In this document: piece after piece, positions 54,706-62,681 of the stretch
Layout: every line of letters begins with the position of its first letter
Numbering within the stretch: position 1 is the stretch's first letter
Source of the DNA: Spirochaetales bacterium
Lineage (GTDB): Bacteria > Spirochaetota > Spirochaetia > UBA9216
Length of the DNA: 64,000 bases
Assembly (NCBI GenBank): GCA_016839055.1
Contig: JAEKNX010000001.1
Span: 239,693-303,692, forward strand
Reading direction: 5' to 3'
Translations under genes and position numbers: made by a program
The notes under the pieces: generated by a model
The model's input: the letters and a program-made list of their open reading frames with translations, nothing else
The model's database searches: none
What the model was told of the DNA's origin: nothing

Positions 54706-55104
54706 TCAGGATTTTTTAAAGAATCCTTTGAGTTTTTTGAAGAACCGCTGGATTGCTATCAGAATTCTCCTGAAAAACCCGGGGTTTTTTAGTTTGTCAA
54801 GCATGGTAAACGCGTCTCCTGCTTCATCAATAGTAAAAGCTTTACGGTGAATGTTTTCATCAATTTCAATCTCGAGTTCCTGGATGCGGTCAGGATGCTC
54901 GATAATCCGGACGGGAATAGTCTCCCATCCAAGCAGCTTTGCCGACTCGAGTCTGCGTTCCCCGGCTATGAGTATTTTTTCGTGGGTAACAACAATGGGG
55001 TTTATTAGTCCGTGCTTTTCGAGGCTTTCAGATAGTCCCTGCAAATTACCTAGATCCCGTCTGATTCTTTTACGTAAAATTATTTCGTCTATCCGCATCT
55101 GCAT
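54706..55104 (-). CDS. ParB-fold protein without DNA-binding domain
   Basis: 132 residues. A ParB N-domain is clear: IRRDLGNLQGLSESLEKHGLINPIVVTH, ILIAGERRLESAKLLGWETIPVRI, including GERR. The partition HTH and dimerisation domains are absent. The tail (FFRRILIAIQRFFKKLKGFFKKS) is a basic amphipathic helix that could bind membrane or nucleic acid. It follows the PBP1A gene by 45 nt, in the same direction. Confidence 0.68.
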   Translation of the reverse strand: MQMRIDEIILRKRIRRDLGNLQGLSESLEKHGLINPIVVTHEKILIAGERRLESAKLLGWETIPVRIIEHPDRIQELEIEIDENIHRKAFTIDEAGDAFTMLDKLKNPGFFRRILIAIQRFFKKLKGFFKKS

Positions 55105-55149
55105 AGTTACAGTATATCTTCAGTCTCGAAAAAAACAAGTATTTTTCGA

Positions 55150-57648
55150 TTAATCAAGCAGCGGGTTGTAATCGCCATTGTCTTCGGTACCGATTCCGCT
55201 ATCTGCAGGATTGTCGAGAAGGAAATCCGGAAGATCAAGTTGTGGAATATCAAAAGTCTGGAAAGGAACGTCCTCAATAAGAAGGTTCTTCTGAAGTCTG
55301 ATTAGCAGATCTTCATTTCGCTGTTTTTGGAATTTATGGATATTACAGGTCTTCCGCGGTTCTGTTCCAATCAGAAAAATTTCCTCTTTAGTGCCATCAT
55401 CACAGTCATTAGTCGGAAGGAGTCCTGAGATCTTGCAGACCCTCACCCTGATAATACCTGACTCAGGTTCGGGAAATTCCTTAACTTCAAGGTCTTGATG
55501 AATTTCCTTCATGTATAAGGCCCAGTAAGGTCCGGCGGCGGTAGCTCCGGTAAGGTAACGACCGAGAGAGTTGCCAGGAGTATCGAAACCGAACCAGAGG
55601 ACGGAGGTGTAGTAGGGTGAGAACCCACTTGTCCATGCGTCCTGCCAGTTCTGGGTTGTTCCCGTTTTTCCCGCCATAGGCATGCCGTCGAAACCGCCGA
55701 CATAGCGACGTCTGTTGGCCAGGGTGCCGAATTCAACAGTACTCTGGAGCATGTCAGTCATAACATAGGCTTCCTGGGGAGTCATAATCTGATCTTCACC
55801 CTTGTTCTTCTGCTTATCCCTGAGACGATCTTTCTCAGGTTCTAGAATGATGTTTCCCTGCCTGTCCTCGACACTGATAACGGCAATAGGGACAACCTCT
55901 TTTCCCTGGTTGGGAAAGGTTGCGAAGGCCCTTGCCATATTAATCGGCGCAAGCGCGGTTACTCCGAGACCGAGCGGGAAGCCACGGGGAAAGAGAACCT
56001 CGTTATTCCGTTTATCATAGAGACCGGTCATTCTCGATATCCTGTCAATCGCTGCGTCAAAACCTATACCATCGAGAACCTGTAGTGAGGGTACATTCAT
56101 TGAGGTGGCTAGGGCATATCGGAGGAGAACCGAACCCTCCCATTCCCCGAGATAGTTAAGCGGCTCGTAAGGATTGCCGCTATCATCAAAGAAGACAATT
56201 GGTCCGTCGTAGAGGCGGGTTGCCGGAGTAAATTTATGTGACGAGATCGCGGCGGAATAATAGAGAGGTTTTATACATGATCCGGGCTGAACAATGGCAT
56301 CGACTGCCCTGTTGTACTGTTTGGTCTCAAAATCACTGCCGCCGACCATGGCCAGTATTCTGCCGGTGTTGTTTTCAAGCGTTATAAGTGCGCCCTCAAC
56401 GGTATTTTTTTCATTTCGGCTCTTGTTTTTGTTATAACCGGTAACCGAAGCCTTGTTCAAATTTGTTAATCCGAATATTGATGATAGCATGTAGAGTGAC
56501 GGGTTTATGGTCTCAAAATAATAATCGGTTGCAAGGCCCTTCTGCCTTGCTCCTGTAACTCTTATATCTCCGATATTAAAGGCGAGAGAGAGTATGTCGA
56601 TTATACTGATGAACTCGTCGTTGACGATTTCATATCTGCTATCGGAATACTTCTGATATTCCTGATTAATTTCCCGATATGCCCTGTCCATTATCTTGTT
56701 GGCCGATTTCTGGATATCGAGATCCAGGGTAGTATGAACAATGAATCCGTCTTTGTTAACATCAACGGCACCGTAGAGCATGTCATTCAGTTGAAGCCTG
56801 ACATATTCACTGAAGTAGGGAGCCTTGCTGGCGTTGTCAAAATACGCGCTGGCAATATTGGATCTACTGTAGTCGAAACTATCCCAGTACGCGCTGAATG
56901 AATCGTCGGCTTCTTCTTTACTGCAGTAACCGAGTTCCACCATCTCATTAAGAACATCAATCTGACGGTTGCGGGCGGTCTCAGGGTGATTAATCGGTGA
57001 GTAAGATGCAGGGCTTGCCAGCTGAATGACCAGGATTGCTGATTCGGCAAGGGTGATGTCTTTGGCCGAATGCCCGAAATAGAACTGTGAGGCGGACTCC
57101 ACTCCATAGGTATTATGTCCGAAATAGACCTCATTCATATATATTTCAAGGATTTCGTTCTTAGTTAGCGCTTTTTCTATTTGAAAAGCATACCATACTT
57201 CTTTTACTTTCCTGGTTATTGATATTTCAGATCTGTCCGCATAATGAGCTCCGGCTACCTGCATGGTCAGAGTACTGAATCCGGAGAAATAGTTGCCGGC
57301 TATGATATTAAACACGGCTCTGAAAAAATGTTTAAAACTCAGCCCGTTGTGTTCGTAAAAGTTCGCGTCTTCGCGGCTGATCAGGGCATAGATTAAGTGT
57401 TTCGGCAGTTCTTCGACCGGCACAATTTCTCTCTTTTCATCTGAAAAAAGTTCGGTTATAAGATTGCCGTTCCGGTCAAGAATTTGAGTAGGAAGTGCGG
57501 GTTCGTAATTCTGGAGGTCCGCACGAATGTCGACATTTCTAATCTCACTAAGTGTTCTGCCAAGAACTACTCCGATAAAGACTGCCAGTATGATACATAC
57601 AGCAAGAATTATTTCAATTCTTCTGCGCTTTTTTTTGTCGGAAATCAT
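55150..57648 (-). CDS. Penicillin-binding protein 1A (glycosyltransferase/transpeptidase)
   Basis: 832 residues from the ATG at 57648. It has a membrane anchor (IILAVCIILAVFIGVVLG) and a GT51 transglycosylase domain with SREDANFYEHNGLSFKHFFRA and ILEIYMNEVYFGHNTYG. The transpeptidase has SxxK in QPGSCIKPL, SxN in ATSMNVPS and KTG in AGKTGTTQNWQDAW. It polymerises and crosslinks peptidoglycan. The frame extends to a TTG at 57684, but that TTG is the first base of a consensus -35 box, so the upstream 12 codons are not coding. Confidence 0.92.
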   Translation of the reverse strand: MISDKKKRRRIEIILAVCIILAVFIGVVLGRTLSEIRNVDIRADLQNYEPALPTQILDRNGNLITELFSDEKREIVPVEELPKHLIYALISREDANFYEHNGLSFKHFFRAVFNIIAGNYFSGFSTLTMQVAGAHYADRSEISITRKVKEVWYAFQIEKALTKNEILEIYMNEVYFGHNTYGVESASQFYFGHSAKDITLAESAILVIQLASPASYSPINHPETARNRQIDVLNEMVELGYCSKEEADDSFSAYWDSFDYSRSNIASAYFDNASKAPYFSEYVRLQLNDMLYGAVDVNKDGFIVHTTLDLDIQKSANKIMDRAYREINQEYQKYSDSRYEIVNDEFISIIDILSLAFNIGDIRVTGARQKGLATDYYFETINPSLYMLSSIFGLTNLNKASVTGYNKNKSRNEKNTVEGALITLENNTGRILAMVGGSDFETKQYNRAVDAIVQPGSCIKPLYYSAAISSHKFTPATRLYDGPIVFFDDSGNPYEPLNYLGEWEGSVLLRYALATSMNVPSLQVLDGIGFDAAIDRISRMTGLYDKRNNEVLFPRGFPLGLGVTALAPINMARAFATFPNQGKEVVPIAVISVEDRQGNIILEPEKDRLRDKQKNKGEDQIMTPQEAYVMTDMLQSTVEFGTLANRRRYVGGFDGMPMAGKTGTTQNWQDAWTSGFSPYYTSVLWFGFDTPGNSLGRYLTGATAAGPYWALYMKEIHQDLEVKEFPEPESGIIRVRVCKISGLLPTNDCDDGTKEEIFLIGTEPRKTCNIHKFQKQRNEDLLIRLQKNLLIEDVPFQTFDIPQLDLPDFLLDNPADSGIGTEDNGDYNPLLD

Positions 57649-57655
57649 AGGAATC

Positions 57656-57684
57656 ACATTATGGGCATGAGGTGATTTTGTCAA
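57656..57684 (-). promoter_or_regulatory. Promoter of the PBP1A gene, leaderless arrangement
   Basis: Minus-strand TTGACA (57684-57679), 17-nt spacer, TAATGT (57661-57656), then 7 nt to the ATG at 57648. Transcription should begin at the start codon. No ribosome site lies ahead of this ATG. Confidence 0.6.
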
Positions 57685-57719
57685 GCTGTGGAGGTAAATT
57701 TCAGTAGCGCAGATTCAGT

Positions 57720-57753
57720 AAAAAAAGAGGCCGAACTGCAAGGCAGTCCGGCC
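57720..57753 (-). terminator. Terminator upstream of PBP1A (after the PEGA gene)
   Basis: An 11-bp stem GGCCGGACTGC/GCAGTTCGGCC (one wobble) with a CTT loop is followed by TCTTTTTTT. It isolates PBP1A from the PEGA/M23 operon. Confidence 0.88.
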
Positions 57754-57754
57754 G

Positions 57755-57811
57755 ATTGTGTCGGTAAATATAGTAAACTGGGAGGGGAACTATATTAACT
57801 CCCGACACAAT
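57755..57811 (-). other. Long hairpin between the PEGA gene and its terminator
   Basis: ATTGTGTCGG (57811-57802 minus strand) pairs with CCGACACAAT (57764-57755), and AATATAGT inside pairs with ACTATATT. It stands directly before the terminator and could be a 3' RNA structure or a small RNA. Confidence 0.5.
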
Positions 57812-57837
57812 TATTATCGACTTTACTTAAAAAACAT

Positions 57838-58824
57838 TTAGTTCTCTTCTATAAAAATATCAAGAAAAAGTGAAATTTTACAGTCCTTACCCGGTAAAAT
57901 CTCGAATTTTTTGCTGATTTTGTAGTCTCCTATCTTGAAAAGGACAAGATGTTCGCCCGGATCTATTGTCATTCTGTTTTCAGAGCCGGAATGCATCTTC
58001 TCTCCGTCAATATAGATTATTGTGTTCTCCGGTACATCAATGAAGATAGTGCTTTCGAGTTTTTCTACTTCAATGTTGAGATTCGTTGTCTGACCGGCGG
58101 AAATATCAAAGGAGCGGCTGATATTTTTACCTCCCTGAATGCCGAGTGTAAGGCTATGGCTGCCGGAGGCAAGTTTGTATTTACCGTCGTCGTCCACGGC
58201 CTTATTGTCAATCATGAGATTGAGGTCCTCAGCATCAAGGCCGTCAGGAATAATCACAACAAGACTCAGCAGGCCGGAGTCACGAAAGATCGGGGATACC
58301 GAGATTGTAAATCCACTATTATATAATGAGGATGGAAGACCCTTCATCATCGGCAGGATTGTGAACATCATCGGATAATCTGTCTCGGATGTAAGCGTGC
58401 TTAAGACAGTAATATAGGGTCCAATCTCGCCGGGGAGACGTTCTCCCACAGGGATTCTGATATGGAATTCGGCGGACTCCGGCAGTATTATAGAGTCATA
58501 CTTTTTGCCGTAGTATGTTCCTATTCCTTCTGTGATTTCGGGGCTGATTTGTTTGTAAATGTTGAAAGCGAAGCTGCTGCCATATCTTCTGAGCTCAGAA
58601 GGCGCAAAGATTTTAACCGCATAGCCTCTGATAAACTCTGATCTACCGTCAACTGAGACAGCGAATACATCTTCTATACCCATTGTGAACTCATTGTCAC
58701 CAGGGGCGGATGAATCAGTAAGTTTTATGATGTTGACGACATCTCCACGTATATTCTCACTTAAAACTGGAATAGCCGAGAGGAGAAGCATGCTTACTGT
58801 CAAAATAACTATCAGTTTTTTCAT
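57838..58824 (-). CDS. PEGA-domain exported protein
   Basis: 328 residues with a signal peptide (LIVILTVSMLLLSAIPVLSE). Residues about 225-328 hold two PEGA-like beta units: DGKYKLASGSHSLTLGIQGG and STIFIDVPENTIIYIDGEKM, with ITIDPGEH-type turns. The first 200 residues are a beta-rich domain of unknown type. It overlaps the M23 peptidase gene by 4 nt. PEGA proteins are found on envelopes, often S-layer or adhesin related; function here is unproven. Confidence 0.68.
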   Translation of the reverse strand: MKKLIVILTVSMLLLSAIPVLSENIRGDVVNIIKLTDSSAPGDNEFTMGIEDVFAVSVDGRSEFIRGYAVKIFAPSELRRYGSSFAFNIYKQISPEITEGIGTYYGKKYDSIILPESAEFHIRIPVGERLPGEIGPYITVLSTLTSETDYPMMFTILPMMKGLPSSLYNSGFTISVSPIFRDSGLLSLVVIIPDGLDAEDLNLMIDNKAVDDDGKYKLASGSHSLTLGIQGGKNISRSFDISAGQTTNLNIEVEKLESTIFIDVPENTIIYIDGEKMHSGSENRMTIDPGEHLVLFKIGDYKISKKFEILPGKDCKISLFLDIFIEEN

Positions 58825-59771
58825 TCATCCAATCCGGGAGTAAGTCGCGCCGGGTTCCGTGACAGGCCTTCTTTCCGTATCTCAAAATGAAGATGAGGGC
58901 CGGTTGATCTGCCGGAACTTCCGACTTCTGCTATTATCATAGTAGAATTCACCTGAGAGTGCAACTCAACAAAAATTTTATTTAGATGTCCATAGAAAGT
59001 GCTGTACCCCCCCTGATGAGCAATTTCAATATAATTGCCGAAGATCTCATTATATCCGGTATCGGTAATTTCTCCTTCGCGGGCCGCGTAGACGGAGGTT
59101 TGAATAGGTGCGGCAATATCAATTCCGTTGTGAAAACTGTTATGACCAGAGAAGGGGTTTTGCCTCATACCGTAGCCTGAAGATACTATCCCTTCGGGAA
59201 GCGGGTTTGAAAAAAGAATTCCGAGAAAATAAGCCCTCTCGACATCATGGAAACGCTCTCCCGGAAAGTAAAAATAAGACTGCCTGGTAAGTCCGGCGTC
59301 GCTCGTTAAAATTGGAAGAGTCAGTTTTTCGGCGGTGGACTGTCGTCCGAGTCTCCATGACAGGGCTATAAACTCGAGATCAGTCTTCGGTTCGGCTGGA
59401 ATAAAGATTCCAGCTTGACTGGGTATGAGGATAGTCAGGCCGCCTAAAACGACTGATGATGATGATATTCTGTTTAAGCTTGCAATCGTTTCATACGGCA
59501 GACCGGCCTGAGAGGCAAGACTGAATATATTTTCATCGTTTCCTGTGGTGTAGGAATAAAACAGGAGGGGAGGGAGTTCTTTTCCCGCTCCGGCTGCCCT
59601 GTAGTAGAACTCGATATCCTCCTGAAGCTGCCGGTAATTGAGATCAGAATAGTTAAGAGCTTCTATCCGGGGGTACAGCAGGTTTTCAGGACTGCTCCAA
59701 AGTCTGCCCGGCAAGAACAGGATCAGCAGTAGAGAGAGAAAAAAATATCTTTGAATAGTAATTCGGGTCAA
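58821..59771 (-). CDS. LysM/M23-family peptidoglycan endopeptidase
   Basis: 316 residues with a signal peptide (FFLSLLLILFLPGRLWSS). A LysM domain follows (NDENIFSLASQAGLPYETIASLNRISSSS). The C-terminal M23 domain has HNGIDIA (the H-x3-D zinc pair) and GPHLHFEIR (the H-x-H pair). The start is TTG with GGAG at 6-nt spacing. It cleaves peptide crosslinks during growth or division, or is an inactive activator; all four zinc-site motifs appear intact. PBP1A follows beyond the PEGA gene, making a wall-synthesis neighbourhood. Confidence 0.88.
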   Translation of the reverse strand: MTRITIQRYFFLSLLLILFLPGRLWSSPENLLYPRIEALNYSDLNYRQLQEDIEFYYRAAGAGKELPPLLFYSYTTGNDENIFSLASQAGLPYETIASLNRISSSSVVLGGLTILIPSQAGIFIPAEPKTDLEFIALSWRLGRQSTAEKLTLPILTSDAGLTRQSYFYFPGERFHDVERAYFLGILFSNPLPEGIVSSGYGMRQNPFSGHNSFHNGIDIAAPIQTSVYAAREGEITDTGYNEIFGNYIEIAHQGGYSTFYGHLNKIFVELHSQVNSTMIIAEVGSSGRSTGPHLHFEIRKEGLSRNPARLTPGLDE

Positions 59772-59809
59772 CCGCGGCTCCGATAGAAAAAGTTTCCAGT
59801 TATAGAGGA

Positions 59810-59838
59810 GATTTCAAAAATCAGGGATTTTTGAAGTC
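59810..59838 (+). repeat. 13-bp stem hairpin beside palindromic repeat B
   Basis: GATTTCAAAAATC and GATTTTTGAAGTC form a 13-bp stem (one wobble) with a 3-nt loop in the divergent M23/CNB intergenic region. Confidence 0.5.
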
Positions 59839-59855
59839 TCGACCTTGGATTTAAA

Positions 59856-59918
59856 TGAAGTTTTTTGACAATTTGTCATACTATAATATTTTAGCTTCCT
59901 GTTGTCAAAAATACTTCA
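59856..59918 (-). repeat. 63-bp palindromic repeat, copy B
   Basis: Inverted relative of copy A at 41066-41127 with ends TGAAGTATTTTTGACA and TGTCAAAAAACTTCA on the minus strand. On that strand TTGACA, 17 nt, TATAGT lies inside it and would drive transcription toward the M23 gene. It thus may be a mobile promoter or an extended regulatory site. Confidence 0.62.
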
Positions 59919-59958
59919 GAGGTTCTTTCCAAAATAACCGATTTTTGAAAGAACCTCT
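59918..59958 (+). repeat. 12-bp stem hairpin adjoining palindromic repeat B
   Basis: AGAGGTTCTTTC and GAAAGAACCTCT are perfect inverted repeats with a 17-nt loop. It abuts repeat B, as a comparable smaller hairpin abuts repeat A. Confidence 0.55.
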
Positions 59959-60060
59959 ATGTATAACAATAAAAAAAACGACAGTCTATATTGATTTTGT
60001 TGTTATTTCCGCTTCTGTATGCCGATATTTTAAAAAGCATCAATTAATTAAGCTGTATCG

Positions 60061-60089
60061 TTGACAGCTTGTCGGCATGGAATTACAAT
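60061..60089 (+). promoter_or_regulatory. Promoter of the CNB-TPR gene
   Basis: TTGACA, 17-nt spacer, TACAAT, then about 30 nt to the ATG with AGGAG at the usual distance. A strong sigma-70-type match. Confidence 0.68.
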
Positions 60090-60119
60090 CAGCTTAGTTA
60101 AGAAGTAACAGGAGAAATA

Positions 60120-61127
60120 ATGCCTAAACCGGTAAGATATAAAGCTAATTCTATCGTATATTTCAAGGGTGACAGTAGTGAATCCGTCTACATCCTTAAA
60201 TCCGGTTCAGTTTTATTGAAATATCAGGATATTGAGACCGGCCAGGAGCTTCAGGATATTATTAGTACCGGGGAGTTTTTTGGGGTAAAATCAGCTTTAG
60301 GAAAGTATCCCCGGGAAGAAACAGCCTTCGTGGTCAAGGATGCCGAGATGCTGGTCTTTACAGTGCCTGAATTCGAGTCCGTTGTAATGCAGAATACCCG
60401 TATCATTATGAAGATGTTGAAGGTGTTCTCCAATCAGCTCCGGCGTATACACAAACAGCTCAGCAACCTCATTTCGACTGGAGAGGATGAGAATCCGGAG
60501 ACCGGTCTGTTTAAAATCGGAGTCTACTACCAGAAATGCGGAAAAAATGTGCAGGCGCTTTATGCGTTCCGCCGGTATCTGACCTATTATCCGGCTGGAA
60601 AATATGTAAATGAGGCCAATGAAAACCTCCAAAGGGTGGAACTCCTCGTTCAGAATGCTCCGTCATATAATGTATCATCACCTTCGGTATCGCCCCTGCC
60701 CGGTGCTTCCGGAGGAGCCTCTGCCGGAAGCTCCGGCGGAACCATGTCTGATACCGCCAAGGAATATTATAAGGGTGTTAATCAGTTCAGCCAGGAAAAA
60801 TTCGGCGACGCTCTCAATATCTTCAAGAATGTAATTGTCGGCGGCGGTGATTCTGAATATCAGGCCAAAGCTCAGTTTGAAGTCGGCAGATGCCTTTTTA
60901 GTATGAAAAAATATGATACATGTATCAAGCATTTTTCCGCGATGATACAGAAATACCCCAAGCATCCTGATATGCTCGAAGCTCTTCTATGTGTAGGAAA
61001 TTCCTATGAAAAAAAGGAAGAAATACCGAAAGCCGCGGGATTTTATAAAAAGATAATTACAATGGCCTCCGATGGTACCCAAATTCACAAGAAGGCCGCC
61101 AGAGCGCTTGAAGGCTTAGAAGGATAA
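60120..61127 (+). CDS. Cyclic nucleotide-binding and TPR protein
   Basis: 335 residues. The CNB domain spans about 5-125 (SIVYFKGDSSESVYILKSGSVLL, GEFFGVKSALGKYPREETAFV). A TPR-like or YbgF-type repeat region follows (about 125-175 and 205-335: AKEYYKGVNQFSQEKFGDALNIFKNV, AQFEVGRCLFSMKKYDTCIKHF), with a Ser/Gly-rich linker around 185-205. No DNA-binding domain. It is co-transcribed with the CNB-HTH gene 5 nt downstream. CNB-TPR fusions of this type are common in spirochaetes; function unknown. Confidence 0.78.
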   Translation: MPKPVRYKANSIVYFKGDSSESVYILKSGSVLLKYQDIETGQELQDIISTGEFFGVKSALGKYPREETAFVVKDAEMLVFTVPEFESVVMQNTRIIMKMLKVFSNQLRRIHKQLSNLISTGEDENPETGLFKIGVYYQKCGKNVQALYAFRRYLTYYPAGKYVNEANENLQRVELLVQNAPSYNVSSPSVSPLPGASGGASAGSSGGTMSDTAKEYYKGVNQFSQEKFGDALNIFKNVIVGGGDSEYQAKAQFEVGRCLFSMKKYDTCIKHFSAMIQKYPKHPDMLEALLCVGNSYEKKEEIPKAAGFYKKIITMASDGTQIHKKAARALEGLEG

Positions 61128-61132
61128 TTTCA

Positions 61133-61780
61133 ATGGCGATAGACCTGTCTGTATTTGAACGATTTGCAAAAACATTTCAGAAGAATGATATAATTTTCTG
61201 TGAATTTGAGCCCGGTGATAATTTTTATCTGATACAGTCAGGCCGTGTGGAGATTACGAAAATAATCGAGAATATCGAGAAAACCATCGACATTCTTAAT
61301 CCCGGTGAAATTTTCGGAGAGATGTCCATTCTCGAAGGTGCTCCCAGATCAGCCTCGGCAATAGCATTTGATCAGGTCAAGGTTCTTGAGTTTAACAGGG
61401 AGAATTTTGAGATTCTGATGATGGGAAATCCTCAGATAGCTCTGAAACTGCTTAAACTTTTTACAAAACGGATTTATGACCAGAAACGCCGATTCATGAT
61501 TCTGACTCTCGAAGATGAACCGGCACGGGTAGCCGATGTTTTTCTGATGCTGAATGAAACCAGCACCGTCGAAGCCCCGACTGAAGAGATGCGTGAGTTC
61601 AAGACCACCGTCGATGATGTCGCGCATTGGGCCGGTATGTCTCCGGAAAAATGCCGGACCATCCTGAATCACTTCATGGTTCAGCGCAGGCTGGATATAT
61701 ATGAAGATCGGATTGTCGTTCGGAACATTAGTGATTTTATCCGTTTTGTAAACTCGCGCCGAAGAAACCATAAACAATAA
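61133..61780 (+). CDS. Crp/Fnr-family transcriptional regulator
   Basis: 215 residues. The CNB domain is clear, with FYLIQSGRVEIT and the cassette GEIFGEMSILEGAPRSASAIA, close to the cAMP-type FGEMALL...RSA pattern. The C-terminal winged helix (about 140-205) includes TVDDVAHWAGMSPEKCRTILNHF. No Fnr-type N-terminal cysteines occur, so it is Crp- rather than Fnr-like. It is the second gene of the CNB pair. Confidence 0.85.
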   Translation: MAIDLSVFERFAKTFQKNDIIFCEFEPGDNFYLIQSGRVEITKIIENIEKTIDILNPGEIFGEMSILEGAPRSASAIAFDQVKVLEFNRENFEILMMGNPQIALKLLKLFTKRIYDQKRRFMILTLEDEPARVADVFLMLNETSTVEAPTEEMREFKTTVDDVAHWAGMSPEKCRTILNHFMVQRRLDIYEDRIVVRNISDFIRFVNSRRRNHKQ

Positions 61781-61789
61781 AAAAATTCT

Positions 61790-61879
61790 TTAAAAAATCA
61801 GCCGCATGTAGATTCCGAGTTGATATCCGGATTGAAAAATCAGTGAAACGTCGAGCCCTTTACTGGCATATAAATCTCC
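61790..61879 (-). pseudogene. C-terminal fragment of a beta-barrel outer membrane protein
   Basis: A 29-codon frame with no start ends in alternating residues and a terminal Phe (SLIFQSGYQLGIYMRLIF, then stop), typical of the last strand of an outer-membrane barrel. It lies after the decayed 61921-62607 frame. The fragment is short and the call tentative. Confidence 0.35.
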
Positions 61880-61915
61880 CTAACGTGATGTCACCTTAGG
61901 GAGATTTCAACTCGG
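61815..61915. other. Nested inverted repeats
   Basis: An outer 9-bp pair CCGAGTTGA (61815-61823) / TCAACTCGG (61907-61915) encloses a perfect 12-bp pair AAATCTCCCTAA (61872-61883) / TTAGGGAGATTT (61896-61907). The inner one may be a terminator for the CNB operon but lacks a T tract. The outer and inner arms share one base. Confidence 0.45.
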
Positions 61916-61920
61916 TATAG

Positions 61921-62607
61921 TTAATTGAAATAGATCTTTGCTTCTATAACAGGAGTAGGATTATCACTATCAATCGTGATTACATATGGATTCCCGCTTT
62001 CCGGAAAACCTTTTACACTACCATTGACAAATATACTTCCGTCCGCGGAGTATTTTCCTCCGCCGATAGCATTTTCAATGACAATTTTACCTGCCTCTAT
62101 TTCCGCAGCGGTTACTTTTTTAAGCAGTCTTGCATAATTGCCCTCTTCATAACCTGAAGCGTTGACCCAGGAAGTATCATCATCGGCTGTCAGGGCAAAG
62201 CCTAAATCTGTAATCTCAGAGTATGTTTTCTCAACATTGTCGTACATATATTTTAGATCAAAGGTAAGTGAATAATCAGGGTTAATCGGTTTAAGCTTAT
62301 AGGTACCTATATCTATAAGAAGTGCTTCACTTAAGGCTTCGGAGGAAAAAGTATAGCTGAAATAAATATCCTCCGGTTTTCCCGCAACGTCTTCCCCGTA
62401 ATTAAAAATCTCACCCCTCACATATGAATCTGCAGTTAGCTCCCAGGATGGAAGACCTGAGATTACAAAAGTGTTGTCCTCTTCATGACAAGCCATTCTG
62501 AGAAATCCATTCTCGTCCTGCCCATCAGTTAGAAGATCTACTTCAGTATCGTCAGCATATGACCAACTGTACCTAGGCGCTGAAGGATGAACTCCTTGAT
62601 CTGATGA
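61921..62607 (-). pseudogene. 5'-truncated secreted/lipoprotein gene
   Basis: Open from the TAA at 62608 for 228 codons, but the first Met is 37 codons in (62496), and the sequence before it (RYSWSYADDTEVDLLTDG, ENGFLRMACHEED) continues naturally through that Met. No ATG, GTG or TTG lies in the leading part, and no signal peptide is present for a protein that otherwise looks exported (beta-rich, Asp/Tyr/Ser-rich). A normal gene starting at 62496 is possible but lacks a ribosome site. Function unknown. Confidence 0.5.
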
Positions 62608-62669
62608 TTAAAGACAGCAATGAACTTATCGGGCTCCGGGCCGTCTTGATGAGCGGCAGAGATTTATAA
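62577..62669 (+). pseudogene. C-terminal gene fragment, unknown family
   Basis: A plus-strand frame without a start ends DELLDLMIKDSNELIGLRAV followed by LMSGRDL and stop. It has a coding-like, helical composition and overlaps the 5' edge of the minus-strand fragment, suggesting a recombination junction near 62580-62605. Confidence 0.3.
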
Positions 62670-62681
62670 TATCATTGATCT

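Noticed and set aside
55126..55149. AT-rich 8-bp hairpin after PBP1A
   Set aside because: A TCGAAAAA/TTTTTCGA stem with only two G-C pairs; too weak to call a terminator.
57649..57684. TTG start giving PBP1A 12 extra residues
   Set aside because: The TTG is part of a consensus -35 box with a -10 at 17-nt spacing; the extra residues would be upstream of the transcript.
59855..60064. 69-codon plus-strand frame in the M23/CNB gap
   Set aside because: It lies on the palindromic repeat and hairpins, has no ribosome site and an unlikely composition; treated as non-coding.
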